From Flavobacterium sp. N502540 (GTDB lineage: Bacteria; Bacteroidota; Bacteroidia; Flavobacteriales; Flavobacteriaceae), in the NCBI RefSeq assembly GCF_025947365.1, contig NZ_CP110012.1, positions 5,270,001 to 5,334,000 on the forward strand: a stretch of DNA of 64,000 nt. Direction: 5' to 3'. Every line of letters begins with the position of its first letter. Position 1 is the stretch's first letter. The notes beneath the pieces are model-generated. The model searched no databases and was not told the origin of the DNA. It saw nothing but the letters and a program-made list of their open reading frames with translations. The position numbers and the translations under genes are program-made. Below, in pieces: positions 47,769 through 57,371 of the stretch.

Positions 47769-49106
47769 ATGAAAAAACACCTGATTTTGCCATTACTTTT
47801 ATTAAACTTAACTTTAATTCCCTCGGCCTTCTGCCAAAAAAAATCTACTATAAACAATGCCTTCACAGATCGCATTTTCAACGGACAAGGATATCAGCCT
47901 ACTTCCAGCCTGAAATGGAAATTCAAAACTGATGGTAAAATTTTCTCCTCTCCAGTTGCAAAAAACGGTATTGTTTATATTGGCAGCGAAGATGGTTTTC
48001 TTTACGCTGTTGAAGAAAACTCAGGCAAAACAAAGTGGAAATTCAAAACTAACGGAGCCATCCACAGCACTCCCGGTATCTTTGAAAATGCTGTTTTCTT
48101 TGGAAGTTTCGACGGAAACTATTACGCGGTAAACACTCAAAACGGGAAATTAATCTGGAAATTTAAAACCGATGGAGAACATTGGTTTGGAGAAAAGGGC
48201 ATATTTGGACTGAAGCCGGAAACTCAATACATGGAAGATTTATGGAGTTTTTATCTGTCGTCTCCTGTAGTTTACAAAAAAGAAAAACAAGCTGTTGTGT
48301 TGTTTGGCAGCAGTGACGGAAATGTTTATTCGCTGGATGCCAAAACAGGAAGTTTAAAATGGAAGTTTAAAACCAACGGACCTGTCCACGGAACTCCGGT
48401 AATCGATCAGAATAAAATTTACGTTGGCGGCTGGGATGCTGTTCTATACGCTTTAAACATAAAAACCGGTAAGGAGATCTGGCGCTTTGCAACAGGAACA
48501 AAACCGGGTTTCAAAGGAATCCAATCCTCGGTAGCTGTTGCTGATGGAAAAGTCTTTTTTGGAGCCAGAGAACCATTCTTCTTTGCTCTTGAAGCCGAAA
48601 CCGGAAAATTGGTTTGGAAATACGATGCCGAAAATTCCTGGGTTTTAAGTACTGCAGTTATTCAAAATAATACGGTTTATGTAGGAACTTCAGACACCTA
48701 TGCCCTACTGGCTCTGGACGCCAGAAATGGTGCAGAAAAATATCGATTCAAAACGAATGGTTACATCTATAATTCTCCCGCTATAGCAGGAAATACTATT
48801 TATTTTGGTGATTTTACAGGCAATTTCTTTAGTCTGGATCTTCTCTCAAACGGAAAGAAATCTAAAACCATAAGTACTGAGAATCGCAAGCAATTTGCTG
48901 CTTCTGTCTTAAAAAATGATTTATTAGATTCTGGTCACGCTGCGCACTACACAGACCTTTCTCTATATGAAAACAATAAAAAAGCAATGGATGAATTGTA
49001 CAAACTGGGATCGATTGTTTCTTCGCCATTTATCAGCAACAATACGGTTTACTTCGGAAGTGCTGACGGTTATCTGTATGCGTATAACTTAGAAAAAGAA
49101 TCATAA
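47769..49106 (+). CDS. PQQ-like beta-propeller protein, exported
   Basis: 445 aa from the ATG at 47769; an upstream in-frame TTG (47700) would place 23 residues before a clear signal peptide (MKKHLILPLLLLNLTLIPSAFCQ). Six to eight repeats of the type LKWKFKTDGKIFSSPVAKNGIVYIGSEDGFLYAV form a beta-propeller related to PQQ dehydrogenases and BamB. No metal or PQQ-binding dehydrogenase residues are recognisable, so it is more likely a scaffold or sensor in the periplasm. Confidence 0.88.
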   Translation: MKKHLILPLLLLNLTLIPSAFCQKKSTINNAFTDRIFNGQGYQPTSSLKWKFKTDGKIFSSPVAKNGIVYIGSEDGFLYAVEENSGKTKWKFKTNGAIHSTPGIFENAVFFGSFDGNYYAVNTQNGKLIWKFKTDGEHWFGEKGIFGLKPETQYMEDLWSFYLSSPVVYKKEKQAVVLFGSSDGNVYSLDAKTGSLKWKFKTNGPVHGTPVIDQNKIYVGGWDAVLYALNIKTGKEIWRFATGTKPGFKGIQSSVAVADGKVFFGAREPFFFALEAETGKLVWKYDAENSWVLSTAVIQNNTVYVGTSDTYALLALDARNGAEKYRFKTNGYIYNSPAIAGNTIYFGDFTGNFFSLDLLSNGKKSKTISTENRKQFAASVLKNDLLDSGHAAHYTDLSLYENNKKAMDELYKLGSIVSSPFISNNTVYFGSADGYLYAYNLEKES

Positions 49107-49111
49107 ATTAG

Positions 49112-49406
49112 GATACCACAGAGCTTCACAAAGATGCCACAGAGATTCACAGAGTTTTTTTGTGCTGCGTAATTTTTCTCACGCAGATTTTGCAGATCCA
49201 GCAGATTTTTCATCATAGAATGCGTAATAGATTTTTCCAAATTTAATCTGCCTAAATCTGCAAAATCTGCGAGAAACCTTTTTATATAATATTTAGCAAC
49301 AAATTACTTGAGAATCGCCGACAGTTATTTCAATCACTATAACCTAGAAGAAGAGAAAATAATCTTAGCGAATCTCCGTGGCATCTTTGTGGATCTCTGT
49401 GTAATA
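49112..49406. repeat. ~295-bp nested imperfect inverted repeat
   Basis: Outer arms: CACAGAGCTTCACAAAGATG region (49114-49154) against its complement at 49363-49406 (~80% by eye). Inner arms: TTTCTCACGCAGATTTTGCA (from ~49176) against TGCAAAATCTGCGAGAAA (49259-49276), nearly perfect. No ORF inside. It fills the gap between the propeller and dioxygenase genes. Looks like a dispersed palindromic element of the genome. Confidence 0.8.
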
Positions 49407-49431
49407 ACCAGCAGAGATTCGCAAAATCGAA

Positions 49432-50262
49432 TTACATTATTTTTACCGATGTCATGCTCAAAGAACCTGCCAATAGTTTATCATTAAACAAACTAAGTTC
49501 TTCCGACTTTTCTTTTAATCCTAAAGTATACAATAATGGCAGATAATGCTCAGGAGTAGGAATTGCCAATTGGGTCGCTTTATTTATTTTTTCGAAGTCA
49601 ATCAAAGGCTGAAAATTATCGTTCAACAAGTAACTGTTGATGGTTTCCCGCGCCTCAATTGCCCAATCGTATCCGTAATTGTCTTTATCAAAGTTCCTGA
49701 AATCGACCAATCGCAAATTATGAACGATGTTTCCGCTTCCAATAATTAAAACTCCTTTGCGGCGTAACGATTGCAGCTTTTGTGCCAACTCAAAATGATA
49801 TTGTCCTGACTTTGTATAATCAATACTCAACTGAATCACAGGAACGTTCGCTTCCGGATACAGATGTTTGATTACACTCCAGGCACCATGATCCAGTCCC
49901 CAGTGCTCGTCTAAATCTACAGGCACAGGTTCTAATATTTTTTTAGTCTCCTGAGCCAATTCCGGACTTCCTTTTGCGGGATACTGTACCTCAAAAAGAG
50001 CTTGTGGAAATCCTCCGAAATCATGAATCGTTCTGGGCATTTGCATCGCTGTTACTTTGGTACCATTGGTAAACCAGTGCGCCGAAATACACAAAATAGC
50101 ATTAGGCTGCGGAAGTGTTTTTGCCAGATTTCGAAAACCGGTCACAAACTGATTTTCTTCAATTGCATTCATCGGACTCCCGTGTCCCAAAAACAAAACC
50201 GGCATTTTATCAGTATTCGAAAACGAAGATGAAATCGAATGTAAGTCGTTTAGTGTTGTCAT
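49432..50262 (-). CDS. ygiD: Extradiol ring-cleavage dioxygenase, class III (DODA/YgiD family)
   Basis: 276 aa. LigB-type fold with metal ligands in FLGHGSPMNAIEE (His), CISAHWFTNG (His), and LDHGAWSVIKHLYPEANVPVIQLSID (His). IIGSGNIVHNLRLVDF is the conserved core. The family contains 4,5-DOPA extradiol dioxygenases and YgiD. The natural substrate here is not known. Confidence 0.9.
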   Translation of the reverse strand: MTTLNDLHSISSSFSNTDKMPVLFLGHGSPMNAIEENQFVTGFRNLAKTLPQPNAILCISAHWFTNGTKVTAMQMPRTIHDFGGFPQALFEVQYPAKGSPELAQETKKILEPVPVDLDEHWGLDHGAWSVIKHLYPEANVPVIQLSIDYTKSGQYHFELAQKLQSLRRKGVLIIGSGNIVHNLRLVDFRNFDKDNYGYDWAIEARETINSYLLNDNFQPLIDFEKINKATQLAIPTPEHYLPLLYTLGLKEKSEELSLFNDKLLAGSLSMTSVKIM

Positions 50263-50275
50263 AGTAAATGGTTAT

Positions 50276-50344
50276 AACACGAATTTCGCAGATCTTACCA
50301 TTACTAAATCTAAAAAATTCGTGACAATTAGTGAAATTCGTGTT
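50276..50344. repeat. Inverted repeat AACACGAATTTC / GAAATTCGTGTT
   Basis: Perfect 12-bp arms (50276-50287 and 50333-50344) with a further AATTCGTGAC word inside. Sits exactly in the 82-bp gap between the RecD-like stop and the dioxygenase start. Confidence 0.75.
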
Positions 50345-51769
50345 TTATTCCTCGAAACTCTCGTCTTTAAACCCTATCAAATATAACTTATTTTTAGCAC
50401 GTGTCATAGCCGTATACAGCCATCTGATGTAATCGCGATCAATTCCGTTTGGCAAATACGGCTGTTCGATAAAAACGGTGTTCCATTGCCCACCCTGCGA
50501 TTTATGACACGTAATCGCATAGGAGAATTTCACCTGCAAACCGTTAAAATATTCGTTTTCTTTTACTTTCTGAAACTTCTTGTATTTGGTACTTTCACCT
50601 TCATAATCTTTCATTACTTCCTCATACAAACGATTGGATTCTTCGTAGGTTAAAGATGGAGATTCACTTTTTATGGTATCTAAAATCAATACCGTTTCAA
50701 AAGGCTTTTGGTCCGGATAATCGACCATTCTGATTTTCACCTTTGCAAAATTAAATCCGTACAATTCTTTGATTCCAAAAAGCTCCAGAACTTCGATAAT
50801 ATCTCCATTGGCAATAAATCCAGCCTCATCTGTTTCTTTCAGCCAGAAATAATTATTCTTAACCACCATCAGAAAATCTCCTGCCGACAGTTCACTTTCT
50901 TTAAATAAAATTCTGGTTCGGATTTGCTCGTTATACTGATTGGCTCTTTTATTCGAGCGAACAATAAAAGCGGTATCTTCAATGCTATAATTACTGTAAG
51001 CCATATTGATAGCATCCTGAATGTCATACCCGTCCGTCAATCGAACAATGTCTTTGAATCCTCTAACATTAAATCTAAACTCAGTAATAAAACTTTCCTT
51101 CAGCAATTCTCTTAGTTCTGTCGCATTGAACAAAATTCCTGAGCTTTCTTCCTGACGCATGACCTCGTCCAGCTCGATATGTTCGACTTCTTTACCATAG
51201 TGAATCCCTAAAGTATGCGTATCCAAAGCCGGGCTAATATCCATATTTACAGGAGGAAGCTGAGCAGTATCTCCTAAAAGAATCATTTTACAATTGGTTC
51301 CCGAATAGACATAGGTAATCAAATCATCCAGCAGTGATCCGTTATCGTACAATTTTGAATCGGAATTATTATCAGAAATCATCGAGGCCTCATCGACGAT
51401 AAAAATGGTGTTTTTATGTTTATTTTGCTGTTTGGTAAAAGCCACGCCTCCACCGGAAGACTTCTTCGGAAAATATATTTTTTTATGAATCGTAAATGCG
51501 GGTGTATTCGAATAACTGGCGATTACCTTTGCCGCACGTCCCGTTGGTGCCAGCAAGACAAACTTTTTATTAATATCCCCTAAATTGTTCACTATGGTCG
51601 AAATCACAGTTGTTTTTCCCGTTCCTGCATATCCTTTCAAAACAAAAATGGTGTCGTTAGCCGGTTCGGTTAAAAAAATAGCGATTTTTTGAAAAAAAAT
51701 ATCCTGCTTATAAGTTGGTGCAAATGGAAATTTTTTTTGCAAAACGCCGTAAAACAATGCTGAATTCAT
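50345..51769 (-). CDS. RecD-like ATP-dependent DNA helicase
   Basis: 474 aa, superfamily 1B. Walker A LKGYAGTGKTTVIST, Walker B IVDEASMISD, motif III LLGDTAQLPPV, and C-terminal ITCHKSQGGQWNTVFIEQ and YTAMTRAKNKLYLIGF (motifs V and VI). Shorter than RecD2 and without recB/recC neighbours, so it is a stand-alone helicase of DNA repair or recombination type; exact role not known. A 12-bp inverted repeat abuts its stop. Confidence 0.9.
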   Translation of the reverse strand: MNSALFYGVLQKKFPFAPTYKQDIFFQKIAIFLTEPANDTIFVLKGYAGTGKTTVISTIVNNLGDINKKFVLLAPTGRAAKVIASYSNTPAFTIHKKIYFPKKSSGGGVAFTKQQNKHKNTIFIVDEASMISDNNSDSKLYDNGSLLDDLITYVYSGTNCKMILLGDTAQLPPVNMDISPALDTHTLGIHYGKEVEHIELDEVMRQEESSGILFNATELRELLKESFITEFRFNVRGFKDIVRLTDGYDIQDAINMAYSNYSIEDTAFIVRSNKRANQYNEQIRTRILFKESELSAGDFLMVVKNNYFWLKETDEAGFIANGDIIEVLELFGIKELYGFNFAKVKIRMVDYPDQKPFETVLILDTIKSESPSLTYEESNRLYEEVMKDYEGESTKYKKFQKVKENEYFNGLQVKFSYAITCHKSQGGQWNTVFIEQPYLPNGIDRDYIRWLYTAMTRAKNKLYLIGFKDESFEE

Positions 51770-51954
51770 AGGGTAAATTTAAGATACAAAGTTCGTCTTT
51801 TTAAATGGCAATGCCAATTTAAAATTTTAATCCCGGCAGAATTCATAAAGAACCCTAAATTAATTTTTCAAAAAAAACTTTTCTTAACTTTCTTTTAAAA
51901 TGAATGTGAAATTGTTTTTTGAAATTGCAATTATTATTGTTCCTTTTTAATTTG

Positions 51955-51962
51955 TAAGTTTG
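51955..51962 (+). promoter_or_regulatory. -7 promoter element TAAGTTTG
   Basis: TAnnTTTG match 51 bp before the DUF3822 gene, with a TTG (51937-51939) 15 bp further upstream. Confidence 0.45.
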
Positions 51963-52013
51963 TGGTCGCCTAAAATTCCTTCTTGTAAAACAGGTAACGA
52001 ATTGTAAATCAAT

Positions 52014-52835
52014 ATGTCATTACAAAACACTAACATCACTTCAAAAAATTACAAAAAGCTTTCTATTCAGGTTTCTCTGACCGGATTGTCATTTTGTTGT
52101 TTTGACACTTTAAATAATACGGTTACTTCTTTAAAAGAAATTCATTTCGATACGTTTCACAAAACGACTAAAGTTGAAGAATTGTTTGGAGATGCTTTTA
52201 GAAATCACCCGGAACTAACGGAAACTTACGATGAAGTTTTAGTGATTCACAATAACAATCTTTCTACTTTTGTTCCAACGGCTTTGTTTGATGAAAACTA
52301 CCTTGGAAGTTACCTGCAATACAATACAAAAGTTTTCGAAACTGATTTTTTTGCTTACGATCAGATTTCAAAATACCAAATGAATGCGGTTTATATACCG
52401 TATGTTAACATCAACAATTTTTTCATCGATCAGTTTGGCACTTTTGATTACAAACATGCCAACAGTATTTTAGTCGAAAAAATTCTGGACGCTTCTAGAA
52501 ACAATGACGATAAAAAAATGGTCGTTAATTTCAACCCCGGTCATTTTGAAGTGATTGTAGTCCAGAATCAAAAACTATTATTATTCAATTCATTTGAATA
52601 TCAAACACCTGAAGATTTTATTTATTATTTGCTTTTTACTGCCGAACAATTAAGTTTGAATCCTGAAAGTTTTCCGCTTGAATTATTAGGCACAATCGAC
52701 CAAAACGATGCGTTTTATGCCATTGCATATAAATACATTCGTCATATATCCTTTTTGGATGTAAGCACCTTACAGCAAAGAAATAGCTTCACCACAACCG
52801 AAAATCAAAAACATTATATCCTATTCCAATCATGA
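52014..52835 (+). CDS. DUF3822 family protein
   Basis: 273 aa. Matches the conserved Bacteroidota family placed before rsmD (LSIQVSLTGLSFCCFDTLNN; VYIPYVNINNFFIDQFGTF; KKMVVNFNPGHFEVIVVQ). The fold is ASKHA/type II secretion ATPase-like, function unknown. Its stop overlaps the rsmD start by 4 bp (ATGA), so the two are translationally coupled. Confidence 0.82.
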   Translation: MSLQNTNITSKNYKKLSIQVSLTGLSFCCFDTLNNTVTSLKEIHFDTFHKTTKVEELFGDAFRNHPELTETYDEVLVIHNNNLSTFVPTALFDENYLGSYLQYNTKVFETDFFAYDQISKYQMNAVYIPYVNINNFFIDQFGTFDYKHANSILVEKILDASRNNDDKKMVVNFNPGHFEVIVVQNQKLLLFNSFEYQTPEDFIYYLLFTAEQLSLNPESFPLELLGTIDQNDAFYAIAYKYIRHISFLDVSTLQQRNSFTTTENQKHYILFQS

Positions 52836-53437
52836 GAATCATTTCAGGGAAATACAAAGGACGCCGCATTTTTCCGCCAAAAAACCTTCCTGTAAGACCA
52901 ACAACCGACATGAGTAAAGAAGCATTGTTTAATGTTTTGAACAATCATTTTAGTTTTGACAGTTTAAAGGTTTTGGACTTGTTTTCAGGAACCGGGAACA
53001 TCAGTTTTGAATTCGCCTCCCGCGGAAGTGCTCCAATTACCTCAGTAGACGGTGATTTTGGATGCGTAAAATTCATCAAGCAGGTTTCGTCAGAATACGA
53101 TTTTGACATCGCGGCAACTAAAAGTGACGTTTACAAATTTCTGGAAAACTGTAAAACATCCTACGACATTGTTTTTGCCGATCCGCCTTATGGATTTGAC
53201 CAGGCAGCATTTGAGAAAATTGTAGTAACGGTTTTCGAAAGAGAATTACTTCACGAAGACGGTATGATGATTATCGAACATTCGAAATACACCAAAATGG
53301 ATCATTTGAGTAATTTTTCTTTTCAAAAAAGTTACGGAGGATCTTTCTTTAGTTTCTTCGAATTGAACTCCACTGATGACGATGAAGAATTGCCAGACGA
53401 TTCATCGACTAAAATAACAGAAGAAGACGAAGGGTAA
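52832..53437 (+). CDS. rsmD: 16S rRNA (guanine966-N2)-methyltransferase
   Basis: 201 aa. RsmD hallmarks: MRIISGKYKGRRI, RPTTDMSKEALFNVL, SAM-binding VLDLFSGTGNISFEFASRG, and catalytic IVFADPPYG (DPPY). The acidic C-terminal tail (DDDEELPDDSSTKITEEDEG) is an extra. Methylates G966 of 16S rRNA during 30S assembly. Confidence 0.95.
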   Translation: MRIISGKYKGRRIFPPKNLPVRPTTDMSKEALFNVLNNHFSFDSLKVLDLFSGTGNISFEFASRGSAPITSVDGDFGCVKFIKQVSSEYDFDIAATKSDVYKFLENCKTSYDIVFADPPYGFDQAAFEKIVVTVFERELLHEDGMMIIEHSKYTKMDHLSNFSFQKSYGGSFFSFFELNSTDDDEELPDDSSTKITEEDEG

Positions 53438-53527
53438 ACCTCGCTCTGCCAATACTGTCATATCGGGCGAAGTCAGAACATTTTAAGTTTAAAACTTCGC
53501 TCAGAAAGACAATTTCACAACTCTGTT

Positions 53528-55642
53528 TTATCTTATACGATCTGAATTCTCCTCCATCCTCTTCCCTTTGAATTCGGATTCCCTTACTTTTCCAAAAGAA
53601 TACTTTACAGCAACTGAAACCTCATGTTCATCGATCAAATATCTTGATTTCGAACTGATATTGTTAATGGTAAAAACTTCTGCTTCCGTTATACTTTTAA
53701 ACACATTATTAAAACTTAACACACAACTCCAATTTTTAAAGAACGTTTTAGAAACGGCCACATCTACGACCGTTCTTGCATTTCTTTCAAAAACTCCTTT
53801 GTACTGCTTTGTAATTGTCCTGAAACCAACCGCTAATACATAATCTTTTGGAAGCCTAAATTCGTTATTGGAGTAATAATAAAAATAAGGTTTTGAAGAC
53901 CTGAATACGGCCGAAGAGTCTTCAATTTTCTCTGAAACAAAAACCAAAGAGTTTGTAGTAGTCCAAAATCTATAAGTGAAAGGCAATTCAAAATCAAGAA
54001 TCAAGGCGGACTCTTTCTCAAAATTCACATCTTTAAAAGTCATGATATTGAGTTCCTTATCAAAGAAAAAACTATTATAAACAGGGTTTGTATTTTGATA
54101 ATACGTTAGCTTCACCGATTTATCATGGTATTGAAATGTAGACGAAATCTCGTTGACAATCGTGGGATCTAAATTAATATTTCTGGCATATAAAAAGTAC
54201 GGATTGATATAAGTTGTTCCCTGACTTAAAGAAGAATAATTAGGTCTCGAGATACTTTTGGCATAATTAACACTAACACTCTTTAAGCTGTCTATCGCAA
54301 ATGAAAGCTGTACTTTAGGGAAAAAATTAGTGTAATTTTTACGGATTAGAGGCGTCAAATCTGCTTTAAATTTCCCATCTACCTTTGTATTTTCAACCCT
54401 TACTCCAGCGGAGAATTCTACTTTCTTAATTTTTCCCGAAAATTGACTGTAACCCGCCAAATTTTGCTCTTTAAAATCATAATGGCTAAACTCTTTTTCT
54501 TCATTTTCATAATGTAACAAATCAAAATCTGATTTGGAGACGGCAGAAGAATACAATCCTCCAATTTCAAATTTCATCTCATTTTTAAACTTCTTTTCAG
54601 CATCAATTCTACCCGAAAAGACATTCACCTTAAATTTTTGATCGCGAAGCTGTGCCCATTCAAATGGAGTTTCATTGTACTTATTCTTAACATTACTCCA
54701 CAATGCCTGATCAAAATCAGACCACTGCAAGCCAGTAAAAACCTGTGCATCAATAGCTTTTATTTTTTTATTATAATTCAAAAAAGAGTTTACAAAATTC
54801 TTTCGGGTATCATTATCACTGTAGGTTAACACGTTATTTTCTATCTCTTTATTCTTATTATAAGTTATGGTATGAATAGGAAAAATATCTTTCTGAAGCT
54901 TACTGTTAACACTAAACGAAAAATAATCCTCTTCATTTATCTTATAAAACAGACTTCCTCCAAAAATAAACTGCCTTTTTTTAGAATAGGCCTCCACATC
55001 ATATTTAGAGGCAATTTCGGCATTGGGAATTTGGTAATCAATACTGTGATTTTCCCAGGGCTGTAATTTATTGTAATTAAAATTAGCCTTCCATTCCAGC
55101 TTGTTCTTTTTAAAACTGGTATTAAATCCGAGATAATTATTGTACTTTTTTTTAAAAGAAGCAACCTCAGAAATCTCAGTTCTAAAACGGTCTTTTTTAC
55201 TAAATTTCCTGGTAATCAAAATTACAGAACGCCCTTCGGCCTCATATTTAGAAGATGGGTTCTGAATAATTTCGATCGTTTTAATATCGGCCACAGCCAA
55301 AGCATTCAAATCATTCATTCCTACTTTTTGATTGTCGATATAAATTAAAGGATTCCCTCTGCCCACAACAGAGATACTTTCTCTATCTGAACTGATTTGA
55401 ACAGTTGGTAACTTTGCCAGCAAATCGATTGTATTGGGAATAACGTTATAAATAGAATTGGCAACATCGACTTTTACATTTCCATTTGTATTCGTAAAAG
55501 TCTTTTTATTCTGAGCAATCACAACTTCATTTAGCGTATTCGAAAGACTGTCTTTTGGGGTCTCGCTTTGTGCATATCCCGCTAAAGAAAATAAGAACAA
55601 AAAGAGAATTAAAAAAAGTTTCACCAGCAAGTTAATGTTCAT
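53528..55642 (-). CDS. TonB-dependent-receptor-like outer-membrane beta-barrel protein
   Basis: 704 aa. Signal peptide ends at LAGYAQ. A short plug-like domain (LPTVQISSDRESISVVGRGNPLIYIDNQKV; IKTIEIIQNPSSKYEAEGRSVILITR) precedes a long barrel of outer_membrane_beta-barrel type (SFAIDSLKSVSVNYAKSISR; final VSVAVKYSFGK). No carboxypeptidase-like N-terminal domain and no SusD partner, so not a classical polysaccharide utilisation receptor. Divergent from the HK/OmpR pair, which may regulate it. Ligand unknown. Confidence 0.88.
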   Translation of the reverse strand: MNINLLVKLFLILFLFLFSLAGYAQSETPKDSLSNTLNEVVIAQNKKTFTNTNGNVKVDVANSIYNVIPNTIDLLAKLPTVQISSDRESISVVGRGNPLIYIDNQKVGMNDLNALAVADIKTIEIIQNPSSKYEAEGRSVILITRKFSKKDRFRTEISEVASFKKKYNNYLGFNTSFKKNKLEWKANFNYNKLQPWENHSIDYQIPNAEIASKYDVEAYSKKRQFIFGGSLFYKINEEDYFSFSVNSKLQKDIFPIHTITYNKNKEIENNVLTYSDNDTRKNFVNSFLNYNKKIKAIDAQVFTGLQWSDFDQALWSNVKNKYNETPFEWAQLRDQKFKVNVFSGRIDAEKKFKNEMKFEIGGLYSSAVSKSDFDLLHYENEEKEFSHYDFKEQNLAGYSQFSGKIKKVEFSAGVRVENTKVDGKFKADLTPLIRKNYTNFFPKVQLSFAIDSLKSVSVNYAKSISRPNYSSLSQGTTYINPYFLYARNINLDPTIVNEISSTFQYHDKSVKLTYYQNTNPVYNSFFFDKELNIMTFKDVNFEKESALILDFELPFTYRFWTTTNSLVFVSEKIEDSSAVFRSSKPYFYYYSNNEFRLPKDYVLAVGFRTITKQYKGVFERNARTVVDVAVSKTFFKNWSCVLSFNNVFKSITEAEVFTINNISSKSRYLIDEHEVSVAVKYSFGKVRESEFKGKRMEENSDRIR

Positions 55643-56002
55643 TTTTGGTTTGATTTTAATTTATAGTCCTGCAAAAATGCTTCTAAAAAAGAATCGTGAA
55701 AGTTAATTGAAGGTTAATGCGGGGTTAATGTGATTATTGTCTGACAAAAGGATTATTTTTGAATGGAGAATGACCCGGAGATTTATATCCGTTTAATAAA
55801 TCACATTGCAGTCATTAAAATTTATGAAACACATAGATACATAGCTCTTAGGTGTCGTAAAGGAGGCAAAAAAGAAATATCTTTCTTTTCACATAAACTA
55901 TGTGTGTTTTAAATAAGTGAAACGTGTTTTTTTTAGGCAAACAAAACAAACCCGCGTAAACCAGTTTAATCTGTAGTATCAGTGTGGCAATAAAAACAAT
56001 TC
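55643..56002. other. 360-bp divergent intergenic region with inverted repeat
   Basis: Between the outer-membrane barrel and histidine kinase genes. Contains ACACATAG (55829-55836) and CTATGTGT (55898-55905) as arms of an inverted repeat around a T/C-rich stretch, again a palindromic element. No convincing TAnnTTTG box was found for either gene. Confidence 0.55.
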
Positions 56003-57361
56003 ATGAAACAAAGAATCAATTTACTAATAGCTTTTTCTGTCATCGCTCTGATTGTTTTATCAACAGTGCAATGTTATTTGGTAAAAACAACCTACGATTA
56101 CAAAGTGGCACAGTTTCACACCGAAATCAAGAATAAAATTGCCGGTATCTCTAATGATTATAGCGACATAGACTCGGTAATAGTCGCCAAAAAAGAAGCG
56201 CTTTACCAGCAATTATCTGAAAATTACATTCAGGGAAAAAATAACAAGTTTGAGATAAAAAAGTATATTCTGGAAAATGAATATAGCGACGCTTTGACAC
56301 AAAAAATTCAGAGCAAATTTAAAAGAGATTTACCCGACCTAAAAATAGACTTTGCAATTGTCCTGAATAAATTTGTTCTGTACCCCAACCACGCAAAAGC
56401 GGATACCATTTTCTCTGAAAAGCCTTTTATCCGAAACAAACTATACGGAAATCTGATCTCATTAAATCATGCCTTTTTAGTTCGGAATTATGTTGGAACT
56501 ACCAACGGAACTTTTGAAAATAAGAATTACAAATTATTGACTGAGGATTCGATGTACGTTTCAGTAATCGACTGGGAAATGATCATTTTAAAACGAATGA
56601 CCTTCGTTCTCATTTTGTCTTTACTTTCAATAGCAACCCTGATAACTCTTTTTTTTATTGCCATAAAAGCATTAATCAAACAGAAGAAGGCCAACGATGT
56701 TAAAACCGATTTCATCAATAATATTACCCACGAACTAAAAACCCCTTTGACGACTTTAGGTATTTCGACCAAAATATTAGAGCGAAAAGACATTCGGGAT
56801 AATGACGAGAACTTTAATGCTATCGTCAATACAATTTCACGTCAGAACAATCGTTTACAGAATTTGATTGATCAGGTTATGGCCAATTCGCTGGCAGAAA
56901 ACGGAATCGAATTGCAAAAAGAAAATATCGAAACCGAAAATTTTCTCTTGACGATCGTTAATGATTTTAAAATTACATATCCTAAAATCGACATTAAAAC
57001 CAATTTTCAGACACAGAAAACAAACTTGCTTCTGGATAAATTCTATTTGACTACCGCTCTTCTGAATGTTTTGGAAAATGCGGCAAAATATGGTTCGAAC
57101 TCCATTACATTAAAAACAAATCTAAACCAAAATCAATTTTCGATTAGTGTTGAAGATGACGGAATCGGGATTGAAAAGAACAAACAATCTCTTCTTTTTG
57201 AAAAATTCTATCGAGTAGAACAAGGAAATCTTCACAATACAAAAGGTTTAGGATTAGGATTGTATTATGTTGATCAAATTATAAAAGCGCATCAGGGCTC
57301 TGTTAGCGTGGTGAGTGATCTTGGAAAAGGAACTCAGTTTACTATTTTATTAAAAGTTTAA
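56003..57361 (+). CDS. Sensor histidine kinase (HisKA, two membrane helices)
   Basis: 452 aa. Membrane helix at ~7-27 and again at ~195-220 (MTFVLILSLLSIATLITLFFIAI) bracket a periplasmic sensor region of ~170 residues with no recognised domain. HisKA has the phospho-His in NNITHELKTPLTTLG, followed by HATPase_c with NVLENAAKYG (N box), DDGIGI (G1), FEKFYR (F) and GLGLGLYYV (G2). 10 bp before the OmpR regulator, so co-transcribed. Signal unknown. Confidence 0.93.
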   Translation: MKQRINLLIAFSVIALIVLSTVQCYLVKTTYDYKVAQFHTEIKNKIAGISNDYSDIDSVIVAKKEALYQQLSENYIQGKNNKFEIKKYILENEYSDALTQKIQSKFKRDLPDLKIDFAIVLNKFVLYPNHAKADTIFSEKPFIRNKLYGNLISLNHAFLVRNYVGTTNGTFENKNYKLLTEDSMYVSVIDWEMIILKRMTFVLILSLLSIATLITLFFIAIKALIKQKKANDVKTDFINNITHELKTPLTTLGISTKILERKDIRDNDENFNAIVNTISRQNNRLQNLIDQVMANSLAENGIELQKENIETENFLLTIVNDFKITYPKIDIKTNFQTQKTNLLLDKFYLTTALLNVLENAAKYGSNSITLKTNLNQNQFSISVEDDGIGIEKNKQSLLFEKFYRVEQGNLHNTKGLGLGLYYVDQIIKAHQGSVSVVSDLGKGTQFTILLKV

Positions 57362-57371
57362 TTCCCTTATT

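Noticed and set aside
53449..53527. Possible dispersed repeat after rsmD (TGTCATATCGGGCGAAGTC region)
   Set aside because: Only a weak inverted repeat (GCGAAGT/ACTTCGC) and unclear edges; not enough to call.
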